A stretch of DNA of 64,000 nt from JAJKJG01 sp036556825 (lineage in GTDB: Bacteria; Pseudomonadota; Alphaproteobacteria; Rhizobiales; Beijerinckiaceae): NCBI GenBank assembly GCA_036556825.1, contig DATBIR010000100.1, positions 1 to 64,000 of the forward strand. Direction: 5' to 3'. Every line of letters begins with the position of its first letter. Position 1 is the first letter of the stretch. The position numbers were made by a program, and so were the translations under genes. The notes beneath the pieces are model-generated. The model made no database searches and was not told where the DNA came from. It was given only the letters and a program-made list of their open reading frames with translations. Shown here piece after piece: positions 40,317 through 49,730 of the stretch.

Positions 40317-41702
40317 TCAGCCCACCGCCTGAGGAACCTTGACCACGAAAGGCGTGCGCATCGTGACGAGCTCCTCGGCGGCTGTCGGGTGGACGGCGAT
40401 CGTGCGGTCGAAATCCGCCTTGGTGGCGCCCATGGTCATGGCGACGCCGACGAGCTGGATCATCTCGCCGGCATCGTGGCTCATGATGTGGACGCCGAGC
40501 ACCTTGTCGCTGGCACGGTCGACGACGAGCTTGAGAAACGTGCGCTCGTCCCGGCCCGAAAGCGTCGCCTTCATGGGGCGGAAGCTCGTCTTGTAGATGT
40601 CGATCTCGCCATGCAGACGGCGCGCGGCGGCCTCGCTCAGGCCGATGACGCCGAGATCGGGACTGGAGAAGACGGCGGTCGGGATCAGGCTGTGGTCGAC
40701 GACCGTGGGCTTGCCGCCGAACACGGTGTCGGCAAAGGCATGGCCCTCGCGGATCGCGACCGGGGTCAGGTTGACGCGGTTGGTCACGTCGCCGACCGCA
40801 TAGACCGACGGTGCGGAGGTTTGTGAATAGGCGTCCACCGGGATCGCCCCGACGGCGTCGACGGTGATGCCGGCGCGCTCGAGTCCGAGCCCGGCGGTGT
40901 TGGGGCGTCGGCCGGTGGCAACCAGGACCGTATCCACGTGGGTCGTCGCCCCGTCCGAAAGCGTGGCGGCAATGCCGTCCGCGCTGCGGTCGAGACGCTC
41001 GACCGTGCGGCCCAGCGCCAGCCTGATGCCGCGTTTGCCATACGCCTCCCCGAGTGCGTCGCGGATATCCTCGTCGAAACCGCGCAGGAGCTTGTCGCCC
41101 CGGTGCAGCAGCGTCACCTCGCTGCCGAGCCCCGCGAACACGCCGGCGAACTCGACCGCGATATAGCCGCCGCCGATCACCATGATCCGCCTCGGCAACT
41201 GGTCCAGCTGAAACACCTCGTTCGAGGTGATGCCGAGCTCGCCACCAGGAATGCGCGGCTCCAGCAGCGGATAGGCGCCGACCGCCACGAGGATGTGGCC
41301 GGCGCGGATTCGATCACCGGTCTTGACGAGGCGCACGGTATGCGGGTCCTCGATCTCGGCACGGGAATCGATCACCTCGACCCCGGCGCGCCCGAGATTC
41401 ATGCGATAGACCTGTTCGAGACGCGCGATTTCCGCGTCCTTGTTCCTGATCAGCGTCGGCCAATCGAAACGCGCTTCCGGCACGGACCAGCCGAAGCCGG
41501 CCGCATCCTCGAACTCGTCGGCGAACCGACTCGCATAGACGAGAAGCTTTTTCGGCACGCAGCCGCGGATCACGCAGGTACCGCCGACCCGATATTCCTC
41601 GGCCAACATGACCTTGGCGCCGTAGCCCGCAGCGACGCGCGCGGCGCGCACGCCGCCGGACCCTCCGCCGACAACGAACAGATCGACATCGAATGCGCTC
41701 AT
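40317..41702 (-). CDS. gor: Glutathione-disulfide reductase
   Basis: This 461-residue FAD enzyme reduces oxidised glutathione with NADPH. The FAD motif is FVVGGGSGGVRAARVAA near residue 9, and the redox-active pair is GGTCVIRGCVPKKL near residue 42. The NAD(P) motif is MVIGGGYIAVEFAGV near residue 172. The second FAD motif is APSVYAVGDVTNRVNLTPVAI, and the C-terminal catalytic HPTAAEE is present. The GYIAVE stretch and surrounding arginines suit NADPH. ATG 41702 begins the conserved N-terminus. Confidence 0.94.
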   Translation of the reverse strand: MSAFDVDLFVVGGGSGGVRAARVAAGYGAKVMLAEEYRVGGTCVIRGCVPKKLLVYASRFADEFEDAAGFGWSVPEARFDWPTLIRNKDAEIARLEQVYRMNLGRAGVEVIDSRAEIEDPHTVRLVKTGDRIRAGHILVAVGAYPLLEPRIPGGELGITSNEVFQLDQLPRRIMVIGGGYIAVEFAGVFAGLGSEVTLLHRGDKLLRGFDEDIRDALGEAYGKRGIRLALGRTVERLDRSADGIAATLSDGATTHVDTVLVATGRRPNTAGLGLERAGITVDAVGAIPVDAYSQTSAPSVYAVGDVTNRVNLTPVAIREGHAFADTVFGGKPTVVDHSLIPTAVFSSPDLGVIGLSEAAARRLHGEIDIYKTSFRPMKATLSGRDERTFLKLVVDRASDKVLGVHIMSHDAGEMIQLVGVAMTMGATKADFDRTIAVHPTAAEELVTMRTPFVVKVPQAVG

Positions 41703-41965
41703 GGCTTCAGCCTCACCCGGCGGCAGGGAAGTTGGTCGACGGTGCACAAAGCCGCCCGGCCGGTATGACGAGATACATGACGGAATACATGGGAATCCGC
41801 GAACGGCCTGCGACCGGAGGGTTCCTTTATGGGAAGCTTCACCATGAATAAAGCCTGCGCGCTTGCCCGCCCTCTCGCGCCTCGCTACGCTTCGCGCCAA
41901 ACGGAGCTTGCCTAAGGCGGCGCGACGTCTGATCGACAGGCTCCCCATAACGGAGGAATTCAACA

Positions 41966-42931
41966 ATGTCGTTCTCTCAAGCTTTGCGGCGCGGTGTGAT
42001 CACCGCTGCGGCGGTTGCCGGCCTGGCCGGCAGCGCCTTCGCCCAGTCGGAACTCAAGATCATGGCGCCGGCCGCACCTGGCGGAGGCTGGGACCAGACC
42101 GCACGTTCGATGCAGCAGGCCCTTGTCGCCTCCGGGGCGGCGAAAAGCGTTCAGGTCACGAATGTGCCGGGCGCCGGCGGCACCGTGGGTCTCGCGCAAT
42201 TCGTCAACAGCGCCAAGGGCGATCCCAACCAGCTCATGGTCAACGGCTTCGTGATGGTCGGCGCGATCCTCACGGGCAAGTCGCCGGTCAGCCTCGAGCA
42301 GACCACGCCGATCGCGCGCCTGACCGCGGAAACGGAAGCGATCGTCGTTCCGGCGGCTTCGCCGATCAAGACGGCGAAGGACCTGGCGGCTGCCGTCAAG
42401 GCCGATCCCGCGAAGGTGACCTGGGCCGGCGGCTCGGCGGGCGGAGTCGACCATATCGCCGCTGCGCTCTTCGCCAAGGAGGTCGGCGCCGATCCGACCA
42501 AGATCAATTACATCCCGTTCTCGGGCGGCGGCGAAGCGCTCGCCGCGATCCTGGGCGGCAGGGTGACGGCCGGCATCTCCGGCTACGGCGAGTTCGAAGG
42601 TCAGGTGAAGGCCGGCAAGCTCCGGGTCATCGCGGTCACCTCGGCCCAGCGTCTCGCGGGCGTCGACGCGCCGACCCTGAAGGAGCAGGGGATCAACCTC
42701 GACATCACCAACTGGCGCTCGGTCGTGGCGCCTCCCGGGATCACTGCCGACCAGCGCAAGACGCTGACTGCCACCGTCGACAAGATGGCGAAGTCCAAGG
42801 AATGGGGCGAGATTCTCAAGCAGAAGGGCTGGGACGACGCCTATCTGTCCGGCGATCCTTTCGCGGAGTTCCTCAAGCAGGAGCAGGCGCGCGTGACCGA
42901 AGTGCTGAAGTCGGTCGGACTTGTGAAGTGA
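41966..42931 (+). CDS. tctC: Tripartite tricarboxylate transporter binding protein TctC
   Basis: This 321-residue periplasmic binding protein has a signal peptide (TAAAVAGLAGSAFAQ) and begins its mature part LKIMAPAAPGGGWDQTARSM, the PGGGWD segment being diagnostic of TctC. VPGAGGTVGLAQFVN and TWAGGSAGGVDHIAA line the carboxylate pocket in related proteins. GGAGGAATT gives a good ribosome-binding site. It is the first gene of tctC-tctB-tctA. Citrate is the classical ligand, but the family is very diverse, so the substrate is unknown. The 263 bp upstream contain no other recognisable feature. Confidence 0.93.
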   Translation: MSFSQALRRGVITAAAVAGLAGSAFAQSELKIMAPAAPGGGWDQTARSMQQALVASGAAKSVQVTNVPGAGGTVGLAQFVNSAKGDPNQLMVNGFVMVGAILTGKSPVSLEQTTPIARLTAETEAIVVPAASPIKTAKDLAAAVKADPAKVTWAGGSAGGVDHIAAALFAKEVGADPTKINYIPFSGGGEALAAILGGRVTAGISGYGEFEGQVKAGKLRVIAVTSAQRLAGVDAPTLKEQGINLDITNWRSVVAPPGITADQRKTLTATVDKMAKSKEWGEILKQKGWDDAYLSGDPFAEFLKQEQARVTEVLKSVGLVK

Positions 42932-43083
42932 TCGGACTCGACGCTCCGGCGTGGGAGCTGCGGTTGATCAGCTCCCGCCCCGCGCGTTGTTAGATTGCAT
43001 GATCCGGCGAGGTGACGCCCATTTCCCGGATCATGTTCAAGGCGGAGCGGCGCTGGAGGCTCCACGCCGATGGGGAGGCAGCG

Positions 43084-43560
43084 ATGGCCGGGATGCGGCG
43101 TGAACGGCGGGTCGATCCCGCGGGCATCGTCATCGCGATCGCCCTGTTCGGGGCCGCGGCGGTGATCTGGTGGGATATGACGACCCTTCAGATCTCGTCG
43201 GTTTACGGCGTCGGTCCCAAGGCGATGCCGATCGTCGTCGCGACGGGAGTTGCCTTGCTTGGGGCCGGCAATCTGATCATGGCGCTGCGCGGCGATCTTC
43301 CCCAGCGGGAAAGCGCCGCTCCCGGACCAGTTCTGCTCATCATCGGCGGCCTGGCGGCCCTGATCGCCGCGATCGCCTTCGGCGCCGGCTTCATTCCCGG
43401 CATGACGATCCTGTTCGCCACGACCGCCACCGCCTTCGGCCGCCGGGCCGTGTTGACCGATCTCGTCATCGGCTTTGTCCTGGCCACGATGGTGTATCTG
43501 GTCTTCGTGAAGCTCCTCACCCTGTCGTTACCAATGGGCCCGCTCGAACGCCTGCTCTGA
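43084..43560 (+). CDS. tctB: Tripartite tricarboxylate transporter small subunit TctB
   Basis: This 158-residue small membrane subunit has about four helices, around residues 12-32, 45-65, 80-105 and 115-150. The GVGPKAMPIVVATGVALLGAGNL stretch and the C-terminal FVLATMVYLVFVKLLTLSLP are typical of TctB. ATG 43084 has GGGGAGG six bases upstream; a longer frame starts at 43012. It lies between tctC and tctA, 7 bp before the latter. Confidence 0.9.
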   Translation: MAGMRRERRVDPAGIVIAIALFGAAAVIWWDMTTLQISSVYGVGPKAMPIVVATGVALLGAGNLIMALRGDLPQRESAAPGPVLLIIGGLAALIAAIAFGAGFIPGMTILFATTATAFGRRAVLTDLVIGFVLATMVYLVFVKLLTLSLPMGPLERLL

Positions 43561-43567
43561 GGATCCC

Positions 43568-45067
43568 ATGGATGCCCTATCGTCGCTTGCGCAGGGTCTC
43601 GCGGTCGCCGTCCAGCCGTACAATCTCCTCTTCGCCCTGATCGGGGTCCTGCTCGGCACCGCCGTCGGCGTGCTGCCCGGCATCGGCCCGGCGCTGACTG
43701 TGGCGCTGCTCCTGCCGATTACCTACAAGCTCGATCCCGGCGGCTCGCTGATCATGTTCGCCGGCATCTATTACGGCGGCATGTACGGCGGATCGACCAC
43801 CGCCATCCTGATCAATACGCCCGGCGAGAGCGCCTCGATGGCGACTGCCCTGGAGGGCAACCGGATGGCGAAGGCGGGCCGCGGCGGCCCCGCGCTGGCC
43901 ACGGCCGCGATCGGTTCCTTCGTGGCCGGGACCATTGCCACCCTCGGGCTCACCTTCCTGGCTCCGTGGCTGGTCGAAGTGGCCGTGCGTTTCGGGCCGG
44001 AGGACTATTTCGCGCTGATGTGCGTCGCGTTCATCACCGTTTCTGCGACCTTCGGGGCGTCGCCGGTGCGCGGCCTGACCAGCCTGTTCGTCGGGCTCAT
44101 GCTCGGCCTCGTCGGCATCGACCGGCTCACGGGCCAGGCGCGCCTCACCTTCGGCATTCCGGAGCTGCTCGACGGCATCGAGATCACCACCCTGGCGGTC
44201 GGCCTGTTCGCCGTGGGGGAAGCGCTTTACGTGGTCTCGCGCCGGCACCATACGGAGGAGGAGCTGATTCCCGTGCGCGGGTCGCTGTGGATGACCGGGC
44301 AGGACTGGGCGCGATCGTGGAAGCCCTGGCTGCGCGGCACGATGTTCGGATTCCCGATCGGGGCGCTGCCGGCCGGCGGCGCCGAGATTCCGACATTCCT
44401 GTCCTATGCGACCGAGAAACGGCTGACCAAGCATCCGGAAGAGTTCGGTCGCGGCGCCATCGAGGGAGTGGCGGGCCCGGAAGCGGCCAACAATGCCTCC
44501 GCCGCGGGCACACTCGTTCCGCTTCTCACGCTCGGCCTGCCGACCTCGGCGACGGCTGCGATGCTCCTGGCCGGCTTTCAGCAATACGGGCTCAATCCGG
44601 GGCCGCTCCTGTTCGCTGACAGGCCGGAGCTCGTCTGGGGTCTGATTGGCAGCCTCTACATCGCCAACGTCATGTTGCTCATCCTCAACCTGCCGCTGGT
44701 CGGCTTGTGGGTGCGGCTGCTGGCCATCCCGCAGCCGTGGCTTTACGCCGGCATCCTTGTCTTCGCGACCATGGGCACGATCGCCGCGAAGCCGTCGGTG
44801 GTCGAGCTCACCATGCTGTCCGTGTTCGGCGTGCTCGGCTTCCTGATGCGCCGTTACGACTACCCGATCGCGCCCGTTGTCGTCGGGTTGATCCTCGGCC
44901 CGGTCGCCGAGAGCCAGCTCCGGCGCGCGCTGTCGATCAGCCTGGGCGATCCTCTCGTTCTTGTGCAAAGCCCGACGTCGGCCACGCTCCTCGCCATTGC
45001 CCTGATCGCGCTGATCGCACCGTTCGCGATGCGCGGGCTCGCGCGCTTCAAGGCTGCCGAGGACTGA
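43568..45067 (+). CDS. tctA: Tripartite tricarboxylate transporter large permease TctA
   Basis: This 499-residue permease with 11-12 membrane helices has the family hallmarks GTAVGVLPGIGPALTVALLLP near residue 30 and GGMYGGSTTAILINTPGESAS near residue 70. The second inverted-repeat half has IGALPAGGAEIPTFLSYATEK and PEAANNASAAGTLVPLLTLGLP. It completes a secondary, ion-driven tripartite carboxylate importer with TctB and TctC. Confidence 0.95.
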   Translation: MDALSSLAQGLAVAVQPYNLLFALIGVLLGTAVGVLPGIGPALTVALLLPITYKLDPGGSLIMFAGIYYGGMYGGSTTAILINTPGESASMATALEGNRMAKAGRGGPALATAAIGSFVAGTIATLGLTFLAPWLVEVAVRFGPEDYFALMCVAFITVSATFGASPVRGLTSLFVGLMLGLVGIDRLTGQARLTFGIPELLDGIEITTLAVGLFAVGEALYVVSRRHHTEEELIPVRGSLWMTGQDWARSWKPWLRGTMFGFPIGALPAGGAEIPTFLSYATEKRLTKHPEEFGRGAIEGVAGPEAANNASAAGTLVPLLTLGLPTSATAAMLLAGFQQYGLNPGPLLFADRPELVWGLIGSLYIANVMLLILNLPLVGLWVRLLAIPQPWLYAGILVFATMGTIAAKPSVVELTMLSVFGVLGFLMRRYDYPIAPVVVGLILGPVAESQLRRALSISLGDPLVLVQSPTSATLLAIALIALIAPFAMRGLARFKAAED

Positions 45068-45206
45068 TACCGAGAAGGCTGCCGCAGGCCCGCTCCCCGG
45101 CATCAGGGCATGGCGCCGGGAAAGGGGTTACCGCCCGAAAGGGGTCATGCCGTTTCAAGAGAAGAGAGCAGGCCCACTCAATCTGAATCGATCCTGTTCC
45201 AGCCAT

Positions 45207-45752
45207 TCATTGGAGCTGGTGGCCACGTTTTCCCATTTCGGTTCGCACCCGGTCCATCACGGTCTGGGAGAGACGTTCGGCCCAACCCTGCATCTCGAAC
45301 GCCACCCGGTCGAGAGTCCTGGGACTGATCTCCAGATACTTCCGCCCCGACGGCGTCTTGAAGAACGTGACGACATCCTTCAGCTCGGCCTCGGTCAGGG
45401 CGGCGGCATAAAGCCGCCCCGTCGCCGTAATCATCTCCTGCTTGTGCTGCTCGAGCTCCGGCTTCAGGCCATCAAGCACCTGCTCGAGGTCCTTGGCGAG
45501 TTCCGGACGCGTCACGGTGCTCCTACGGATCTGCGCAGTGAACTGCGGCATGACGCGGTCGAAGGCCGCCGTCACGCCCGACAGTATCGCGAGCTCGCGC
45601 CCGAGGGCGACCTGGCTGTCCGTGAGGATGCGCGCGCCCGGCTGCGCCGTGGCCGGAGCCGGAGCGGGAGCGGGCCTCTGTTGGGCGTGAGCGGCGCCGG
45701 CCGCGGTGAGGGCGACGATGCACGCAGCGAGTCGGTAGCGGGAGAAAATCAT
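45207..45752 (-). CDS. DUF2059 domain exported protein
   Basis: This 181-residue protein has a signal peptide (RLAACIVALTAAGAAHAQQ) and a Pro/Ala-rich spacer. A helical domain follows, with RELAILSGVTAAFDRVMPQF, EMITATGRLYAAALTEAELKDVVTFFKTPSGRKYLE and a C-terminal amphipathic helix. The TEAELKDVVTFFKTPSGRK segment identifies DUF2059. Function is unknown; periplasmic location is expected. It follows rpiA by 28 bp on the same strand and faces tctA convergently across a 139-bp gap with no clear terminator. Confidence 0.87.
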   Translation of the reverse strand: MIFSRYRLAACIVALTAAGAAHAQQRPAPAPAPATAQPGARILTDSQVALGRELAILSGVTAAFDRVMPQFTAQIRRSTVTRPELAKDLEQVLDGLKPELEQHKQEMITATGRLYAAALTEAELKDVVTFFKTPSGRKYLEISPRTLDRVAFEMQGWAERLSQTVMDRVRTEMGKRGHQLQ

Positions 45753-45780
45753 TGGACAGGCTCCAGAGGTCTGGTGAGGC

Positions 45781-46479
45781 TCATAGCTTCCCAAGCTCCA
45801 CAAGCCCAGCCTCGGTCGCCAAAATGGCTCCGGTGGCAAGGCCGAGGAACAATCCGTGCTCGACCACGCCTGGAACTGCGGCCAGGGCCGCCGCCAGTGC
45901 CCGCGGGTCGTCGATATGCCCCAGATGGGCGTCGAGGATATGGTGGCCGCCGTCGGTGACGAAGGGCTCGCCGTTGGTGCCGCGCCGAAGGCGCAGCTCG
46001 CCGTCGCAGCCGGCCTGCCGCACGGCGCCCTGCACGGCCCGCTCGGTCGCGCGCAATCCGAACGGGACCACCTCGACGGGCAGCGGGAAGCGGCCGAGGC
46101 GCATCACCCATTTCGAGCCGTCGGCGATCACGATCATGCGCCGGCTGGCCGCCGCGACGATCTTCTCGCGCAGCAGCGCGCCGCCGCCGCCCTTGATCAG
46201 CTGCAGTTCGTCATCCAGCTCGTCGGCGCCGTCGACGGTCAGGTCGAGCTCTGGCGTTTCGTCCAGGGTCGTGAGCGGAATGGCCTCCCGCTCCGCCTGC
46301 GCGCGCGTCGCTTCCGAAGTCGGCACCCCGACGACCTTGAGACCCTGCCTGACCCGCTCGCCGAGCCGCGCGACGAAATGGGCGGCCGTGGAGCCCGTCC
46401 CGAGGCCGAGCCGCATCCCGTCGCCGACAAGGGCCGCCGCGCGCTCGGCGGCGGCCCGTTTCAGATCTTCGGCGCTCAA
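45781..46479 (-). CDS. rpiA: Ribose-5-phosphate isomerase A
   Basis: This 232-residue enzyme interconverts ribose 5-phosphate and ribulose 5-phosphate. It has LGLGTGSTAAHFVARLGE near residue 25, LTVDGADELDDELQLIKGGGGALLREK near residue 80, with the catalytic Asp and Glu, and IADGSKWV near residue 118. The start is TTG at 46479, overlapping the gabD stop as TTGA, which implies translational coupling; a much longer frame upstream is the gabD shadow. The pairing with succinate-semialdehyde dehydrogenase is not an obvious pathway link. Confidence 0.93.
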   Translation of the reverse strand: MSAEDLKRAAAERAAALVGDGMRLGLGTGSTAAHFVARLGERVRQGLKVVGVPTSEATRAQAEREAIPLTTLDETPELDLTVDGADELDDELQLIKGGGGALLREKIVAAASRRMIVIADGSKWVMRLGRFPLPVEVVPFGLRATERAVQGAVRQAGCDGELRLRRGTNGEPFVTDGGHHILDAHLGHIDDPRALAAALAAVPGVVEHGLFLGLATGAILATEAGLVELGKL

Positions 46480-47924
46480 CGGTCGAGCCCGGCGAGCAGC
46501 ATGTATTTGAGTTCGACAAACTCCTCCATGCCGTGATGCGAGCCTTCCCGGCCGATGCCCGACTCCTTGACGCCGCCGAACGGCGCGACCTCGGTCGAGA
46601 TCGCGCCGGTGTTGACGCCGACCATGCCGTATTCGAGGCCCTCGGCAACGCGGAACACCCGCCCGAGATCGCGGGCGTAGAAATAGGCGGCCAGCCCGTA
46701 TTCGGTCGCATTGGCCTGGTCGATCACGTCCTGCTCGTCCTTGAAACGATAGACCGGCGCGACCGGCCCAAAGGTCTCCTCGCGCGTGATCAGCATGCGT
46801 GTGGTGACGTTTGCAAGCACGGTCGGCTCGAAAAAGGTGCGGCCGAGAGGGTGGCGCTTGCCGCCGACCACGACGCGGGCCCCCTGCCCGACCGCATCGG
46901 CGATATGGCGCTCGACCTTCTCGACGGCGTCCATCGTGATCAGCGGCCCCTGGTTGACGCCCACCTCGGCGCCGTTGCCGACTTTGAGGTCGATCACCTT
47001 CTTGGCGAGCTTGGAGACGAAATCGTCGTAGATGCCGTCCTGGGCGTAGATGCGGTTGGCGCAGACGCATGTCTGGCCCATGTTGCGGAACTTCGAGGCG
47101 ATGGCGCCCTCGACCGCGGCGTCGACATCGGCATCGTCGAACACGATGAAGGGCGCGTTTCCGCCCAGCTCGAGAGCGACTTTCTTCACCGTCGAGGCGG
47201 CCTGGCGCATCAGGAGCTTGCCGATCTCCGTCGACCCGGTGAAGCCCAGGAGGCGCACGGTCGGATGCTCGCTCATCACCTTGCCGATCTCCGCCGACTT
47301 CCCGGTGAGGATGTTGAGCACCCCCGGCGGCATGCCGGCGCGTTCCGCCAGGACGGCGAGCGCCAGCGCCGTCAGCGGCGTCTCCCCGGCCGGCTTGACC
47401 ACCGCCGTGCAGCCGGCCGCCAGGGCAGGCGCCACCTTGCGGGTGATCATCGCGGCAGGAAAATTCCAGGGGGTGATCGCCGCGACCACGCCGATGGGTT
47501 GCCGGATCACGACGATGCGCGCGTCGGCGCGATGGCTGGGAATGGTCTCGCCGTAGACCCGCTTCGCCTCCTCGGCGTAGAACTCGACGAAGGAGGCGGC
47601 GTATTCGACCTCGCCGCGCGCTTCGGCCAGCGGCTTGCCCTGCTCGGAGGTCATGATCAGGGCGATGTCGTCCTTGTTGGCGATGATCAGGTCGAACCAG
47701 CGGCGCAGAACGGTGGAACGCTCCCTGGCGGTCTTGCGCGACCAGGTCTTGAACGCCTTCTCCGCCTTCTCGATGGCATCCGTGGCTTCCGCGGCGCCGA
47801 GACGCGGCACCCGCGCGATGACCTCGCCGGTGGCCGGATTGTCGATCGGGACGGAAGGCTCACCGATCCAGTCGCCGCCCACATAGCAGCGCTCGACGAG
47901 AAGGGATGGATCGTTCAGCTTCAT
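46476..47924 (-). CDS. gabD: NAD(P)-dependent succinate-semialdehyde dehydrogenase
   Basis: This 482-residue aldehyde dehydrogenase oxidises succinate semialdehyde to succinate, the end of the GABA shunt. It shows ITPWNFPAAMITRKVAPALAAGC near residue 150, the catalytic glutamate in ALELGGNAPFIVF near residue 255 and the catalytic cysteine in NMGQTCVCANRIYAQ near residue 288. The TCVCANR pair of cysteines is typical of GabD. No gabT or gabP is adjacent. It overlaps rpiA by 4 bp. Confidence 0.92.
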   Translation of the reverse strand: MKLNDPSLLVERCYVGGDWIGEPSVPIDNPATGEVIARVPRLGAAEATDAIEKAEKAFKTWSRKTARERSTVLRRWFDLIIANKDDIALIMTSEQGKPLAEARGEVEYAASFVEFYAEEAKRVYGETIPSHRADARIVVIRQPIGVVAAITPWNFPAAMITRKVAPALAAGCTAVVKPAGETPLTALALAVLAERAGMPPGVLNILTGKSAEIGKVMSEHPTVRLLGFTGSTEIGKLLMRQAASTVKKVALELGGNAPFIVFDDADVDAAVEGAIASKFRNMGQTCVCANRIYAQDGIYDDFVSKLAKKVIDLKVGNGAEVGVNQGPLITMDAVEKVERHIADAVGQGARVVVGGKRHPLGRTFFEPTVLANVTTRMLITREETFGPVAPVYRFKDEQDVIDQANATEYGLAAYFYARDLGRVFRVAEGLEYGMVGVNTGAISTEVAPFGGVKESGIGREGSHHGMEEFVELKYMLLAGLDR

Positions 47925-48033
47925 GGGATGGGCCTTCGTTGCCAGGGTCGCTCCCTCTTACAGGGCAGCGGCGGCAAGAAAAAGCCGCGTCCGCGGCGCC
48001 CCCGTGCTTATGTTTGCCGGCGCGGAGCCGCCC

Positions 48034-48480
48034 TCAGCGGGGACGTGGTGCCGCCGCCCCGGGGATCGTGCCTGTTCCCGTGGGCATGCCCGCGGCGGGG
48101 CCGGTCTGCGGCGTACACACGACACGCTCGTCGAACACGTAGCAGACGCTCATCCCGCCGGTGCGGTAATTGACGCGGAACACGCCGCCCTCGCGTTCGT
48201 GACGGGACGCGACGAGCCCGTATTCCGCCGGCGCCTGCGGGCCGGCCCCTTCGCCGGCGGCGAAGCAAAGCGTGGCGCCGACCGTGCCTTCCTGTAGCCC
48301 GTATTGACAGGAGATCACCTCGCCCGTGACGCGATCGACGCGGTAGATGCGATTGAGGTCGGTCTGCGGGGCCGGCACGAAGTCGTAGGACGAGGCCCGG
48401 ACCGGGGGGCTCGCCACTGCCGCGGCGACGACCATGGCCCCCGCAAGCCCCCGCACGCCCCACCTCATGGTTAACTTCAT
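48034..48480 (-). CDS. Exported protein of unknown function, 148 aa
   Basis: No family was recognised. The protein begins with a signal peptide (MRWGVRGLAGAMVVAAAVASPPVRAS). The mature part has four cysteines, in VISCQYG, ATLCFAAG, MSVCYVF and RVVCTPQ, spaced so that two disulfides could form in the periplasm. IYRVDRVTGEVISC near residue 45 resembles proteins that report a translated value per feature, but this is weak. The C-terminus is Pro/Gly/Ala-rich. It is divergent from gph by 78 bp. Confidence 0.6.
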   Translation of the reverse strand: MKLTMRWGVRGLAGAMVVAAAVASPPVRASSYDFVPAPQTDLNRIYRVDRVTGEVISCQYGLQEGTVGATLCFAAGEGAGPQAPAEYGLVASRHEREGGVFRVNYRTGGMSVCYVFDERVVCTPQTGPAAGMPTGTGTIPGAAAPRPR

Positions 48481-48558
48481 ATCAAGCTCTCACGAATCAG
48501 ATGGCAAGGATAATACGCCTCGCGGCTTGATCGCGCAGGCTGGCGCGGCTAGCCAAAG

Positions 48559-49275
48559 ATGATGCGAAGTCTTGCTCCCACGGCCGTTTTCGATCTCGAC
48601 GGCACGCTCGCCGACACGGCTCCCGACCTTGTCGCGACCCTGAACGTCGTGCTCGCCCGGGAAGGCCTGCCGGCCCTGCCCCTGGCGGAAGCCCGCAAAA
48701 TGATCGGCCACGGGGCGCGCGTCCTCATCGAGCGCGGCCTCGAAGCGGCGGGGGTCGAGGGAACCCCTGACCATCTCGACGAGCTCTATCGCTTTTTTCT
48801 CGCGCACTACGCGGACCATCTTTGCGTCGAAACCCGCCTGTTTCCTGGCGTCGTCGAGGCGCTCGATCACCTCGACGCGCATGGCTTCCGCCTGGCCGTG
48901 TGCACCAACAAGGTGAAGGCCCATTCGGTGAAGCTTCTCGAGGCCCTCGGCCTGGCGCATCGCTTCGCCGTGATCTGCGGCCGCGACAGCTTCCCCTACG
49001 TCAAGCCCGATCCGCGCCACCTGACGCTGACGATCGAGGCCGCCGGCGGAAACCCGAGCCGGGCCGTCATGATCGGGGACTCGCGGACAGACATCGTGAC
49101 CGCCCGGACGGCGGAGATCCCGGTGGTGGCCGTGACCTTCGGCTATACCGACGTGCCGGTGCGCCAGCTGGACCCAGACCTCGTCATCGACCATTACGAC
49201 CAGCTCGCCGCGGCCGTGCACCGGCTGATCCCCACGGCCCTGACCGTGCCAAGTGCAGTCGCCTCGGCGCTCTGA
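48559..49275 (+). CDS. gph: Phosphoglycolate phosphatase
   Basis: This 238-residue HAD phosphatase hydrolyses 2-phosphoglycolate. The nucleophile motif is AVFDLDGTLADTAPDL at residues 8-23, followed by the cap domain with KMIGHGARVLIERGL. Motif II is LAVCTNKVKAHSVKLLEALGL near residue 115, and motif IV is AVMIGDSRTDIVTARTAEIPVV near residue 172. The motifs and cap match Gph rather than other HAD branches. It stands alone between the exported protein and tRNA-Val. Confidence 0.92.
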   Translation: MMRSLAPTAVFDLDGTLADTAPDLVATLNVVLAREGLPALPLAEARKMIGHGARVLIERGLEAAGVEGTPDHLDELYRFFLAHYADHLCVETRLFPGVVEALDHLDAHGFRLAVCTNKVKAHSVKLLEALGLAHRFAVICGRDSFPYVKPDPRHLTLTIEAAGGNPSRAVMIGDSRTDIVTARTAEIPVVAVTFGYTDVPVRQLDPDLVIDHYDQLAAAVHRLIPTALTVPSAVASAL

Positions 49276-49408
49276 ACCCGGCCTCCTCGAGGCCAGAGCG
49301 GCCGGATTCTTTTACCTTCCAGACGCGTAATCGTCTTCGCGGACTGCCGTGGGCTTCGCCGGCTTATGCGCCCGCGGCTGGCGCTGGCTTCCGATGTAAC
49401 TTGGGGAA

Positions 49409-49483
49409 TGGTGGGCGCGACAGGGATTGAACCTGTGACCCTTCGCGTGTGAAGCGAATGCTCTCCCGCTGAGCTACGCGCCC
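49409..49483 (-). tRNA. tRNA-Val (CAC)
   Basis: On the minus strand a full cloverleaf folds. The acceptor stem is GGGCGCG/CGCGCCC and the D-stem GCTC/GAGC. The anticodon stem is TTCGC/GCGAA with loop TTCACAC, giving anticodon CAC. The T-arm is ACAGG-TTCAATC-CCTGT. CCA is encoded. It reads the GUG valine codon. No other tRNA gene is adjacent. Confidence 0.97.
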
Positions 49484-49635
49484 CCTCGGGCCTTACTAGG
49501 TATCGGCCGCCTATGCGTCAAGGATGGCGGCTGGGCGCTCGATCCCGGATTGAATCGCGCTGTGCGTCGGGCAGGCGACAGGCATCCGCCCGGGTCGCGC
49601 CATCGTGAAGGCAGCGGCCTTTTCACCTTGAAAAA

Positions 49636-49669
49636 AAGCTTGGCCGTATCCGGATCAAAAGCCAAGCTT
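49636..49669 (-). terminator. Minus-strand hairpin with T7 tract upstream of tRNA-Val
   Basis: On the minus strand AAGCTTGGC and GCCAAGCTT enclose a 16-nt loop and run straight into TTTTTTT. It has terminator form but lies upstream of the tRNA, on the strand opposite the L,D-transpeptidase gene. It may stop antisense or read-through transcription. The rest of 49484-49730 shows no gene; promoters for both flanking genes must be here. Confidence 0.5.
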
Positions 49670-49730
49670 GGGCGTTTCCTCCTGGTCAAAGTGTCGCGTC
49701 TCCTCCCCTAGTATCGTTCCGAGGCAACCC

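Noticed and set aside
43577..45103. 508-codon minus-strand frame opposite tctA
   Set aside because: It mirrors tctA, is charged and repetitive, and lacks any recognisable motif.
46533..48173. 546-codon plus-strand frame opposite gabD
   Set aside because: Shadow of gabD; the minus-strand frame has full aldehyde dehydrogenase motifs.
49474..49689. 71-codon minus-strand frame overlapping tRNA-Val
   Set aside because: It runs into the tRNA gene and through a hairpin, has no ribosome-binding site and no recognisable sequence.
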